NCBI GenBank assembly: GCA_030835085.1 | Contig: JAUQWQ010000167.1 | Location: forward strand, 1-34,074 | DNA: 34,074 nt | Source: Ignavibacteria bacterium | Lineage (GTDB): Bacteria; Bacteroidota; Ignavibacteria; Tepidaquicellales; OLB5 | Direction: 5' to 3' | Shown here: piece by piece, positions 1 to 8,141 of the stretch | How the letters are laid out: the number at the start of each line of letters is the position of its first letter | Numbering within the stretch: the stretch's first letter is position 1 | Position numbers and translations under genes: made by a program | The notes under the pieces: generated by a model | The model's database searches: none | The model's input: the letters and a program-made list of their open reading frames with translations, nothing else | Told to the model about the DNA's origin: nothing

Positions 1-1453
1 CATCAATATCAGCTGCATATTTATCAGTGCGTTCAATTACAGTTTTATCACCGCTTCCGTTTATTACCTTAAGTTTTATATCACTCGCAAAACTGCCTTT
101 TAGTACCAGGGTATCTATGCCGCCCTGCAGGTATAATCTAATCTCCCCGGTTTCACTTTCATCAAATACCCTGCTGAAGTACGGCAATGTATTACCGCTT
201 TCGAAAATTTTCAGTTCAAGTTTATTTTCTTCATTTGAACTTATTTCGGCAATTTCGTTCTTATCAGTCGCCCAGATTTCCGGTTCACGGGATATCAAAT
301 AGTAATATTCCTCAGAAACTTCTTTTAGCCCGTTCCTTCTTGCTTTCAGAATATGTTCAAGTTCTTTACCTGAGAGCCTGTACCACTCACCCGGCAATGA
401 ACTTACTGCACTATGGATAACGGAATCAGTAAGTGTGTTTCTAAGTGAGGAAGTAACGGAATCCCATTGATGTTTAGTAACCGAAGGAAGGAATTTTCTA
501 TCAAGATATCTGCCTTCCCATGTAAGGAACTCAACATTAGGATAGTTTTCACTTATTCCCTCAAAACGGGGAACTGCTTCAGCAAAAAGCCATGGTATGA
601 GCCCATCGTACCTGCAAAATGCTTCATCCCTATCCTGTGATACGGGTTTCCATAAGACATTATTTTCTTCTCCTGATCCTGCCCAGAGCCAGTGTTTATG
701 GTGTCGGTCCCAGTCAGATATATAAATATCCATAAGCCTTGCCTTTAGGAATTCAACAGCATCAACTCTGTTACCGGGCTCTTTATCGATCTTCTTCAGC
801 AGTTTTGTTGTTTTGATCACTTCTTCAAATCCAAGATATGGTTTCTTTTTTACGGGAATTTCCTGAAGCGTTCCGAGGAGTCCATTAAAATCTCTGTTAG
901 CATCAAATTTTCGGTCATGCGGCAGCACATACATTATTGGTTCGGGCATAAGAACACCGGCGCTTTTTAACAATCTGAATGCTATAACAGGAGCGAAGGG
1001 ATGTTTGATACTTACCTGGTCCTGCACAATATATTCGGCAATTGTACCTTTAAGCTCCGGATCGATTGCGAACTTTGCGAATTTGAGTGTGGAACGGAAT
1101 TTAAATATTTTTCCATCTTTTGAGCTGAATTTTAAGACCTTGCTCTGTTTACCGCCGGAGTTATCTGATGGGAGAACATTGAGTCCCCCGCTGTAATTAT
1201 CAAGATCAAGTACGGGCACTTTTACGGGAGTCGTCCACAGGTCCCGCCAGTGTTTGCCGAAGAGCATACAATGCAGCCAGCCTGCACGGAAATCTTCTTC
1301 AGGTGTAACGTATATGTTCTCCTGAAGAGTATCTGCTTCAGGAACATTATGAGGCGCAGTATTATTAATTTGCTGAGAGTAAGTGAGACAGGATATGCAA
1401 ATGAAAAGAAATACAGCAGCCGTGAAAAATAATTTTAGTAAATTTTTTTTCAG
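1..1453 (-). CDS. Large exported envelope protein with kinase-like DRH motif, partial (3' end outside window)
   Basis: About 484 codons are open without a stop from 1453 to the left edge. The protein starts with a lysine-rich n-region and a hydrophobic signal segment ending near CLTYSQ, so it is exported. The conserved block (AGWLHCMLFGKHWRDLWTTP, then a GGL segment) resembles, from memory, large Bacteroidota proteins of about 1200 residues that end in a BamA/TamA-type barrel; the barrel would lie outside the window. SDWDRHHKHW (D247, D249, R250, H251) followed by DRDEAF (D274, D276) resembles the catalytic and metal-binding motifs of Fam20/HipA/CotH-like kinase folds; this is inference. No ATG, GTG or TTG lies in frame between the upstream stop and the signal peptide. 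CTG at 1453 gives an ideal signal sequence beginning MKKNLLKLFF and is my choice; ATA at 1456 or ATT at 1465 are alternatives. It follows the propeller gene by about 30 bp, so it is probably its operon partner. Confidence 0.7.
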   Translation of the reverse strand, partial: MKKNLLKLFFTAAVFLFICISCLTYSQQINNTAPHNVPEADTLQENIYVTPEEDFRAGWLHCMLFGKHWRDLWTTPVKVPVLDLDNYSGGLNVLPSDNSGGKQSKVLKFSSKDGKIFKFRSTLKFAKFAIDPELKGTIAEYIVQDQVSIKHPFAPVIAFRLLKSAGVLMPEPIMYVLPHDRKFDANRDFNGLLGTLQEIPVKKKPYLGFEEVIKTTKLLKKIDKEPGNRVDAVEFLKARLMDIYISDWDRHHKHWLWAGSGEENNVLWKPVSQDRDEAFCRYDGLIPWLFAEAVPRFEGISENYPNVEFLTWEGRYLDRKFLPSVTKHQWDSVTSSLRNTLTDSVIHSAVSSLPGEWYRLSGKELEHILKARRNGLKEVSEEYYYLISREPEIWATDKNEIAEISSNEENKLELKIFESGNTLPYFSRVFDESETGEIRLYLQGGIDTLVLKGSFASDIKLKVINGSGDKTVIERTDKYAADID

Positions 1454-1485
1454 TATTGCTAAAATCAGAAATTTTTAAAAAATAA

Positions 1486-3939
1486 TTATTTCAATATAAT
1501 CATTTTTCTTGTTTCAGAATACTCACCGGCTGATAATTTATAAAAATAAAGCCCGCTGGGATAGCTTGAAGCGTTCCATTCGACTTCATAAGTACCGGGA
1601 GAGAGTTGTTGGTTGACAAGGGTAGTTACTTCTCTGCCTAATGCATCGTAAACTTTAAGTGATACGACTTGCCGGTTTCTATCTGCAGATGGTAGGCTGA
1701 AATTAATTTTTGTTGTTGGATTGAACGGGTTGGGATAATTTTGGTAGAGTGAATATTCCTTTGGGATATTGGTTTGTATTTGCGTTACGGGAATAATATT
1801 CCCGTTATATTCCCAAATGCCGCGTCCGTGTGTTGCTACACGAAGTTTATTCTGCTGCAAGTTATAATCCAGATGAATTGAAACAGTATTAGGTAGTCCC
1901 GCGGCAAGTTCACTCCACGAACTGCCAAAATTATGGGAAATAAACACACCAATATCAGTTGCAGCAAGCATGGTATTTGTGCTGTAACCGGGCCAATAAA
2001 AAAGTCCGTCGTTTACGGGAATATCCGGAAGGTTACCTGATACATCAAACCAGTTTATTCCGTAATTTGTCGTTTTGTAAATATGACCTCCGCCGAACCC
2101 GCTGAAAGTTACTAAAGCAGCCGCCGAAGAATCAGGGTGAAAATTAATACTTGTGATGCTCCTGACAGGCAGCCCGTCAATCCTGTATTCAAATGTTGAG
2201 CCGCCATCACCTGATAAGAAGACTACATTGTTCGAAACAGTATAAATATATTCAGGTTCACTTTTGGAAATTGCAAGCTGCGAAAGTATCCCTGCCGTTC
2301 CGGTTGAATATGCAAACCAGTTGTCGCCGTTATCGGTTGATTTAAATACTTTTTCGCGGGCAGTGTAAAATAATCCCGCTGAATCAGGGTGACTTATTAT
2401 TGGCGCAATCCACGCAGCCCTGCCGAAAAGACCAGCTGTATCAACTGCCCAGTTGAGTCCGTTATCGGTCGAACGTTTAATCCTGTTAAACTGGTTTTCA
2501 GCAAGAATAAAATTTGTATTTACATTCTGGAAACAGGCATCACCGCCATCACCGCCAAAAATAAGTACATCCCAAATTTGCGAGCCGGTTGTTTGCTGAA
2601 TACCGTTATCCTGAGTGCCGCCAACCATGTGGAAACCGTTTGCGGGATTTGAAGCAACCCTGTAAAACTGCGTTAAGTTGAGATCTGTGTTAATGTTTAC
2701 CCAGTTATTACCGGCGTTGGATGATGAGTAAACCCCGCCATCTGTTGCGACGATTATTTGTGCGGGATTGAGCGGATTAAAATCCATGTTATGATGATCA
2801 ACATGCACGGGTCCGGCAGAAGTATTGGTAAGTTTAGTGAATGTTGTGCCATTTGTTGTTCTCCACAAGTCGATCAACCCCAAGTAAGCTATGTTTGGAT
2901 TGACAGGATTTACGTGAATATACAGATCATACCAACCCTGGTTAGCACCTGTAAAATTATTTTGCAGTAAAGTATAATTCATGCCCCCGTTAGTTGACTT
3001 ATAAACGCTTGCCGTTGTGCCCTGGTATGATACTGCATACATAATTTCGGGTAATGCATTACATACTGCAATATGATTGCGCGTTCCAAGTGTGAAAGGA
3101 GTGTATGCATTGAATGTATTTCCGCTATCGAGCGATATTTTATATCCGCTCCCCTGACCTATGCAATAGACTTTTGCGCCATCGGGAGAATAAAGCACAT
3201 CGTCGCATCTCGCGGTAATAAACTGAATCCATGAAACACCTGAATTGGTGCTCTTATACAATCCGCCTGTACCCATAGCCGCGAAAAGAATATTGCTGTG
3301 ATTTGGGTCAATTACCAATCTTGAAAAATATGTGTCAGCCGGCAGCCCTGATGTATAGTTTGTCCAGTTGTTCCCGCCGTCTGTTGATTTAAGCAAACCG
3401 CTTCCGGAATATGAATAGGTGAAATATGTAGCTTCGCCGGTTCCGTAATAGATAATTTCAGGGTTGGTTTTATCAATGGCAAGTGCGCCTGATGAAAGAG
3501 TTACCTCGAAATCAGTTTTAGGCAGCCAGTTGAGTCCGCCGTTTGTTGATTTCCACACTCCCCCATAAGCCGCCGCAATGTATATTATATCAGGATTTGA
3601 AGGGTGAAACTTTACTGAAACAATACGTGATGATACATTGCCGTAATAAATATTTACAGCAGGTGTTGGACCTATACTCACCCACTCCTCTTCCCTGTCA
3701 TAGTATCCCGCTGTATTGAGCATGTTCATTTTTTGGGTTAGAGCGTTATGATAAACATTCGCAGGGAACTTTGAATTGGGGAAAATTCTTTGTTCATAGA
3801 ACCATTTTTCACGCTCAAATGAATTCCGGTATTTTATTTCATCAGGAACATTTTTATATATATCAATTCCCGGAACATTGATTTGTGAATTAACTGCAGA
3901 TGCAAGAAACAATAATATTACAGTAATTATTCTGAACAT
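1486..3939 (-). CDS. Secreted Asp-box (BNR) beta-propeller protein with T9SS sorting domain
   Basis: 817 residues. A signal peptide (about 1-19, ending VNSQ) is followed by about twelve BNR/Asp-box motifs of the S-T-x-x-G-x-x-W type, for example KSTNGGLNW, KSTDGGNNW and KSTNSGVSW. This is the architecture of sortilin/GH74-like multi-blade propellers. Residues from about 735 on form the T9SS type A sorting domain, with NYPNPFNP, YDALGREV, YPSGLYFY and the terminal KMIILK. T9SS clients are moved across the outer membrane and then released or anchored. No catalytic residues can be assigned, so substrate binding, adhesion or hydrolysis all remain possible. It lies 35 bp downstream of the next T9SS gene on the same strand. 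A TATATTTG sequence (3950-3943) sits just upstream of the ATG. Confidence 0.93.
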   Translation of the reverse strand: MFRIITVILLFLASAVNSQINVPGIDIYKNVPDEIKYRNSFEREKWFYEQRIFPNSKFPANVYHNALTQKMNMLNTAGYYDREEEWVSIGPTPAVNIYYGNVSSRIVSVKFHPSNPDIIYIAAAYGGVWKSTNGGLNWLPKTDFEVTLSSGALAIDKTNPEIIYYGTGEATYFTYSYSGSGLLKSTDGGNNWTNYTSGLPADTYFSRLVIDPNHSNILFAAMGTGGLYKSTNSGVSWIQFITARCDDVLYSPDGAKVYCIGQGSGYKISLDSGNTFNAYTPFTLGTRNHIAVCNALPEIMYAVSYQGTTASVYKSTNGGMNYTLLQNNFTGANQGWYDLYIHVNPVNPNIAYLGLIDLWRTTNGTTFTKLTNTSAGPVHVDHHNMDFNPLNPAQIIVATDGGVYSSSNAGNNWVNINTDLNLTQFYRVASNPANGFHMVGGTQDNGIQQTTGSQIWDVLIFGGDGGDACFQNVNTNFILAENQFNRIKRSTDNGLNWAVDTAGLFGRAAWIAPIISHPDSAGLFYTAREKVFKSTDNGDNWFAYSTGTAGILSQLAISKSEPEYIYTVSNNVVFLSGDGGSTFEYRIDGLPVRSITSINFHPDSSAAALVTFSGFGGGHIYKTTNYGINWFDVSGNLPDIPVNDGLFYWPGYSTNTMLAATDIGVFISHNFGSSWSELAAGLPNTVSIHLDYNLQQNKLRVATHGRGIWEYNGNIIPVTQIQTNIPKEYSLYQNYPNPFNPTTKINFSLPSADRNRQVVSLKVYDALGREVTTLVNQQLSPGTYEVEWNASSYPSGLYFYKLSAGEYSETRKMIILK

Positions 3940-3974
3940 TTACAAATATAGTTAAATCACGTGAAGTGTTTTGA

Positions 3975-5591
3975 TCATTTTATTAAGATCATTTTTTTTG
4001 TTTCGGTAAAATCTCCTGATGTTAATGTGTAAAAATACAGCCCGCTGGGATAGCTTGAAGCGTTCCATTCGACTTCGTAAGTGCCGGGGGAGAGCTGCTC
4101 ATTGACAAGGGTAGTTATTTCTCTGCCGAGCATATCATACACATTGAGGAATGTATGCGCCACTTTTGAAGTGTTTGGAATAGAGAAGACGATTTTTGTT
4201 GATGGATTGAAAGGGTTTGGATAATTTTGAGAGAGGGAAATTAATTCGGGAATTTCTGAAGAAATGGGCTGAATGCCTATTGGCTGTGAATATTTAATTG
4301 TAGCTATGTAGTAACCGGTATTTGGATTACAACTTGAGCCGGTCACATAAATATTACCTGATAGATCATTTAATAATTTCAGCGGATTATCAGATTCTAT
4401 CGGCGTACATGGACCATCATATTTTATACTCCATTGAAAAATTCCGGAGTTATTAAATTTTAATGTTAAATAATCAAAATCATAATTCGAGGTCTGTCCG
4501 AAACAAAGCAAATAAATGTTATCTGAGCTATCCAGCGATAATTTGAATGCATCTTCATTAAATCCTTCGTCATAAAATTTACTCCAGATCAATTCACCTG
4601 CAGGGTTATATTTAAGTATTACAGCATCAATTAATGAATTTGTTAAACATTGTCCGGCAACAACAATATTGCCTGTTCTATCAATTCTAATATCCAAGCC
4701 TAATGCTATTTCATTGATTGTACCATTAAAAAGTCTGTACCATTCCAAATTTCCCCCGGGTGTATATTTTAAAGTAATACAATCTGAATGTATATAGTTT
4801 GTATATTCCCCTGTTAAATAAATATTATTATCATCATCAACAGTACAGGAATATGGATATTCATTCCAATTTTGATTTAATCCAAAACTTTTGGACCAAA
4901 TAAGCATTCCGTCAGAAGAATATTTTAAAAGTAAAATATCCTGCCAGCCTGAAACATCTGTTGTATTTCCGGTTACAATAATATTACCATTATGATCAAG
5001 TTTCAGATAATTCACATCATCATATCCGTATATAATACTATTAAATGTCCTTTCCCAGAGCAAAGTACCGAATTGATCGTATTTGAGCAGTATAAGATCC
5101 CCGGAACCGGTACCGCATACAAAAAATTCGTTAGAATGATTTTCAACAATAAAAATCCCGGCTTCTGTAGTATTACCCGACCCATTTGAGAAAATTCTAT
5201 TCCAGGACAATGTCCCGCTACTATCTATCATCATTGTTATTATATCATACCCTGTTCCAATTCCAAAACTCTTACCTGTGACAAATAAATTACCCGAAGA
5301 ATCCAGTACACATGAATTTGCAACATCATCTGCGTTTCCGTTACCATTATATACAAAATCCCATAACAGAACGCCGCTGCTGTTATATTTTAGAACAATA
5401 ATATCATGTTCGTCATATCCTGTTACAGTTTTAGTACCTGCAACATATATATTTCCTGAAGCGTCAATTACCATGTCCTTAGATTCACAAGTTACATTTG
5501 TATTTTCGCCATATCTTGAAACCCACTCTTCAGAAACCTGAGATAAAAGATTTAGGGTATGGAAAATTAACAAAGTTATTATTAGTTTCAT
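3975..5591 (-). CDS. Secreted SBBP-repeat beta-propeller protein with T9SS sorting domain
   Basis: I place the start at the ATG at 5591, giving 538 residues. It begins a clean signal peptide (MKLIITLLIFHTLNLLSQ) and overlaps the stop of the upstream gene as ATGA. A longer frame to 5681 only adds a basic, non-signal N-terminus inside the upstream gene. The body has seven or eight repeats of about 50 residues with the pattern D-x-I-x-L-K-Y-x-x-x-G-x-L-x-W followed by D-x-x-G-N-x-x-V-T-G, which is the SBBP (seven-bladed propeller) repeat. The C-terminus is a T9SS type A domain (NYPNPFNPSTKI to KKMILIK). The ligand is unknown. It is translationally coupled to the upstream propeller gene, which suggests the two are made together. 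Confidence 0.92.
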   Translation of the reverse strand: MKLIITLLIFHTLNLLSQVSEEWVSRYGENTNVTCESKDMVIDASGNIYVAGTKTVTGYDEHDIIVLKYNSSGVLLWDFVYNGNGNADDVANSCVLDSSGNLFVTGKSFGIGTGYDIITMMIDSSGTLSWNRIFSNGSGNTTEAGIFIVENHSNEFFVCGTGSGDLILLKYDQFGTLLWERTFNSIIYGYDDVNYLKLDHNGNIIVTGNTTDVSGWQDILLLKYSSDGMLIWSKSFGLNQNWNEYPYSCTVDDDNNIYLTGEYTNYIHSDCITLKYTPGGNLEWYRLFNGTINEIALGLDIRIDRTGNIVVAGQCLTNSLIDAVILKYNPAGELIWSKFYDEGFNEDAFKLSLDSSDNIYLLCFGQTSNYDFDYLTLKFNNSGIFQWSIKYDGPCTPIESDNPLKLLNDLSGNIYVTGSSCNPNTGYYIATIKYSQPIGIQPISSEIPELISLSQNYPNPFNPSTKIVFSIPNTSKVAHTFLNVYDMLGREITTLVNEQLSPGTYEVEWNASSYPSGLYFYTLTSGDFTETKKMILIK

Positions 5592-6886
5592 TTCAGTAAG
5601 ATCATTTTTTTTGTTTCGGTAAAATCTCCTGATGTTAATGTGTAAAAATACAGCCCGCTGGGATAGTTTGAAGCGTTCCATTCGGTTTGGTAAGTACCGG
5701 GGGTGAGTTGCTGGTTGATGAGGGTCGTGACTTCTCTACCGAGAGCATCGTAAATTCTTAACAAGACCCCCTCTTTGTCTCCCCCTTTCAGGGGGAGATG
5801 AAGTTCAGATATTGCAAATGTAATTTTTGTTGTTGGATTGAATGGGTTGGGATAATTTTGGTAGAGTGAATATGATTCGGGAACTTCATTGGAAATTATT
5901 TGAATTCCGATCTCACCGGTGTATTTCGAAATACCGCCATTATCACGGACAGCCCAAACGTTTGAGTTACCGGTAATCTGCGCATGCATATGTTTATAAT
6001 TTCCGGAAGGAGATGTATATTGATAACTGAAATTATCAGCATTAGCACCTGCGTATATTTTATTCCCTTTGGTGTACCAATAAGATGCAGACATACCGTG
6101 TCCGCAAGCTGCTGCAGTTATGAATCCTGAACCGGGAGTAACAACCTGCAGCCAATTTGAGCCGGAATTAGAAGACTTAAGTACATTCGTCCCGCCGGTC
6201 AGCCCGTACCCGATAGCATCAGTCAATATAAAGGAAAATACCACAGTTCTTGATTCTGTCTCGGGTAAAATTGACTGCGTATTCCAGGTTACTCCCCCGG
6301 ATGGGCTGCTGTATATTCTAGAGTTATTGGTGCCAACCCAGATCATATTATCAACCGACCACACTGAATTAATGAAACCGGTTTCATTGCCGGATTGAAA
6401 AAGCCGTAAACCGGTTGAATCCCAGTTAGTGCCAAAATTCGTGGATCTCCATATCTGCCACCTTCCGTTGAGAGGTGAGCCGATCAAAAGCAAAAAACCC
6501 TGGTTAACAAACCCATAGTATTGTACTAAATCCTGTGAAAAAACCAAAACCCAGTTCAGGCCGCCATTAGTAGATCTGTACACAAGTGAACTGCCCCCGG
6601 AATTTCTGCCTGTTATCAAAACATTCTGATTTCCTGTTTCAATAATAGAAGTAAAATTATAAATGACCGGTAAGTTACCCGATACATTTATCCAGTTTGT
6701 TCCGCTGTTGGTTGTCCTAAGCACAACGCCGTTGTCACCGCAGATCCATGCACTGTTACTGCTATTGACAGTTGCATATACGGCATTCAATGATGTTGTA
6801 ACCCCGGATTGCTGCTCTATCCATTGTGAAGAAATACCATTTGTAAAAACTATGACTACAATAAGAAAGGAAAAAGTGAGTTTCAT
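5588..6886 (-). CDS. Secreted YCF48/BNR-like propeller protein with T9SS sorting domain
   Basis: 432 residues with a signal peptide ending about residue 21 (NGISSQ). Five Asp-box-like motifs (RTTNSGTNW, RSTNGGLNW, RSTNFGTNW, SSPSGGVTW, KSSNSGSNW) indicate a propeller of the YCF48/BNR type. The T9SS type A domain starts near NYPNPFNPTTKI and ends KKMILLK. Inside this domain, between the first strand and YDALGREV, an extra stretch reads about HLPLKGGDKEGVLL. It is encoded by a palindromic repeat (see 5765-5798) that the sister genes lack. Stop and start overlap as ATGA with the next gene. It is likely the first gene of the minus-strand run, with a TATATTTG element 37 bp upstream of the start codon. 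Confidence 0.92.
   Translation of the reverse strand: MKLTFSFLIVVIVFTNGISSQWIEQQSGVTTSLNAVYATVNSSNSAWICGDNGVVLRTTNSGTNWINVSGNLPVIYNFTSIIETGNQNVLITGRNSGGSSLVYRSTNGGLNWVLVFSQDLVQYYGFVNQGFLLLIGSPLNGRWQIWRSTNFGTNWDSTGLRLFQSGNETGFINSVWSVDNMIWVGTNNSRIYSSPSGGVTWNTQSILPETESRTVVFSFILTDAIGYGLTGGTNVLKSSNSGSNWLQVVTPGSGFITAAACGHGMSASYWYTKGNKIYAGANADNFSYQYTSPSGNYKHMHAQITGNSNVWAVRDNGGISKYTGEIGIQIISNEVPESYSLYQNYPNPFNPTTKITFAISELHLPLKGGDKEGVLLRIYDALGREVTTLINQQLTPGTYQTEWNASNYPSGLYFYTLTSGDFTETKKMILLK
5765..5798. repeat. Palindromic mini-repeat inside a T9SS sorting-domain coding sequence
   Basis: CTCCCCCT (5779-5786) and AGGGGGAG (5790-5797) form an 8-bp perfect stem with a 3-nt loop, preceded by a C-rich arm (5765-5778). 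It lies in frame in the minus-strand gene and encodes about residues 363-374 (LPLKGGDKEGVL). The paralogous sorting domains at 1486-1780 and 3975-4260 have unrelated sequence at this loop, so this copy looks like an insertion. It resembles the elements at 30703-30746 and 31167-31224, which encode similar peptides (PLLKGEGGV, VLLKGDGG). Confidence 0.7.
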
Positions 6887-6922
6887 TGTAATTAGATCAG
6901 GATTTTAGAATGAAATCTTATA

Positions 6923-6930
6923 CAAATATA
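6923..6930 (-). promoter_or_regulatory. Candidate -7 promoter element (TATATTTG) for the T9SS propeller operon
   Basis: Read on the minus strand, TATATTTG matches the Bacteroidota -7 consensus TAnnTTTG and lies 36 nt upstream of the ATG at 6886. The best upstream TTG (6958-6956) is 25 bp away, longer than the usual 17-23 bp spacing, so only the -7 element is proposed. Confidence 0.35.
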
Positions 6931-6970
6931 ATCAATAAAAACCCGTATTTATATTCAATTAACCGGACTT

Positions 6971-7444
6971 TCAGTTCGCGTAAAAATATACGGCTTTATC
7001 GTTTACGCCATCATTTATTTCACCGTAAAATGTTTCATCCATTTTCACCTCCAGTTTATCTATCGTCAGATACCTAGCGGTAATTTCGACTTTGTTATCT
7101 TCGTAAACCCGGAGTTTAACATAGTTATAGAGATATCCACCGAATCCTTTCAAATATATCATCACAGTTTCAGATGATGAAATGAACGCGATATTTTTGC
7201 CGATAACACCTGCTGCTAAATATTCATATGGCAGAATATCCATCCCCCCGATCGCATCGGGAGCTTTCGCTGTATCACCTTCGGAAACAAGCAGGCAATC
7301 CTTATAATGAATGACAGCATTCACCCTGTACCCGCTGTTGAGAGCTTCCAGGATTTGGATAAAATTAGTTAATTGTTTTGGTTCGGAATGAACACCTGAA
7401 ATGAGCAGAAATAAAAACGGTAATATTTTTAGTGATTTGAGCAT
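6971..7444 (-). CDS. VirK-like exported protein
   Basis: 157 residues with a signal peptide (about 1-20, ISGVHS). The mature part starts with an ALNSGYRVNAVIHYKDC segment, followed by GDTAKAPDAIGGMDILPYEY and then ARYLTIDKLEVKMDE near the C-terminus. This order matches my memory of the VirK family (first described in Agrobacterium) and its Bacteroidota relatives. Molecular function is unknown even in the family. One cysteine (in HYKDC) is conserved in that motif. It is codirectional with the T9SS genes, about 84 bp upstream of the next start, but a candidate promoter lies in that gap, so co-transcription is uncertain. The family call is by eye only. Confidence 0.7.
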   Translation of the reverse strand: MLKSLKILPFLFLLISGVHSEPKQLTNFIQILEALNSGYRVNAVIHYKDCLLVSEGDTAKAPDAIGGMDILPYEYLAAGVIGKNIAFISSSETVMIYLKGFGGYLYNYVKLRVYEDNKVEITARYLTIDKLEVKMDETFYGEINDGVNDKAVYFYAN

Positions 7445-7538
7445 AAAATCCGCAGTTAATATTCATCAATTGTTTCCAAATTGCCATTAGTTTTAACAAA
7501 ATTCAATGTCATATTTTGTTTAAAAAGCCGGTAATCTA

Positions 7539-7569
7539 TTTGATTTAACGCGCGGAAATTGTATTTTTG
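7539..7569 (+). promoter_or_regulatory. Bacteroidota-type promoter upstream of 7605
   Basis: TTTG (7539-7542) and TATTTTTG (7562-7569) fit the -33 TTTG and -7 TAnnTTTG consensus with a 19-bp spacer. The start codon of the next gene is 35 nt downstream, so a short leader is predicted. It lies in the divergent gap between 7444 (minus) and 7605 (plus). Confidence 0.55.
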
Positions 7570-7604
7570 TTCATTAATAAATTAATAAATCAACAAATAA
7601 TACA

Positions 7605-8132
7605 ATGACAGACCTAAATTCACAGCTGAATGCTGTAAAATCAAAAGAGAACTTCCTTGAGAAGATAACAAGGATAATCCCGGGATATGACGGGTATGTA
7701 AACAGGGATAACTCCCGTGAGCTTGATACAATATTAAGGAATACACTGGCAACCAGGCTTGACGCAAACCATGCGAAGCTGAAAAACGTTGTATTGAATC
7801 TATCACAGCACGGAAAGTTGTTCGAATCAGATGGTATTGATAAACTCGATAAAAAGCTGCAACTTTGCGTGGGCAAGTTCAAAGCAGCCGCCCGCGGCTA
7901 CAGCGGTGCTTTTGATGTTGTTAAAGTTAAGGAAGATAAGCTTAACCAGCTTTACCAGTTTGATGCAAGCCTGCTTAATAATGTTGATGTTATTTCAGCG
8001 GCATGCACAGATATGGATAACAATTCAAAAGCAAACACTGATATTAAAGCTGATATGGAAAAAGCCGGGCTGCTGATGGATGAACTTATTAAAATGTTTG
8101 ACCAGCGTGAACAAATACTAAATACAGTATAA
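7605..8132 (+). CDS. Helical protein of unknown function
   Basis: 175 residues with no signal peptide or membrane segment. The sequence is largely helical and charged, with likely coiled-coil stretches (LDKKLQLCVGKFKAAARGYS, MEKAGLLMDELIKMFDQREQ). The N-terminal motif LEKITRIIPGYDGYVNRDNS, followed by RELDTILRNTLATRLD, looks like a conserved signature; I have an impression of similar IPGY-x-GY proteins in other phyla but cannot name a family. It has a good promoter just upstream and a strong terminator-like hairpin 45 nt after its stop, so it could be a single-gene transcript. The next small membrane gene begins only 9 nt after its stop. Confidence 0.8.
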   Translation: MTDLNSQLNAVKSKENFLEKITRIIPGYDGYVNRDNSRELDTILRNTLATRLDANHAKLKNVVLNLSQHGKLFESDGIDKLDKKLQLCVGKFKAAARGYSGAFDVVKVKEDKLNQLYQFDASLLNNVDVISAACTDMDNNSKANTDIKADMEKAGLLMDELIKMFDQREQILNTV

Positions 8133-8141
8133 AATCATTTA

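Noticed and set aside
1005-1432. Short plus-strand frames over the left-edge gene
   Set aside because: The continuous minus-strand frame here encodes a protein with a signal peptide and conserved motifs, so these are shadows.
1486-7444. Photosynthesis-related function suggested by YCF48-like repeats
   Set aside because: YCF48/BNR repeats with T9SS sorting domains are common extracellular propellers in non-photosynthetic FCB bacteria; no photosynthesis genes are present.
7574-7882. 102-residue open frame on the minus strand over the start of the 7605 gene
   Set aside because: It is antisense to a better-supported gene with a promoter and terminator. The product is low-complexity serine/phenylalanine-rich.
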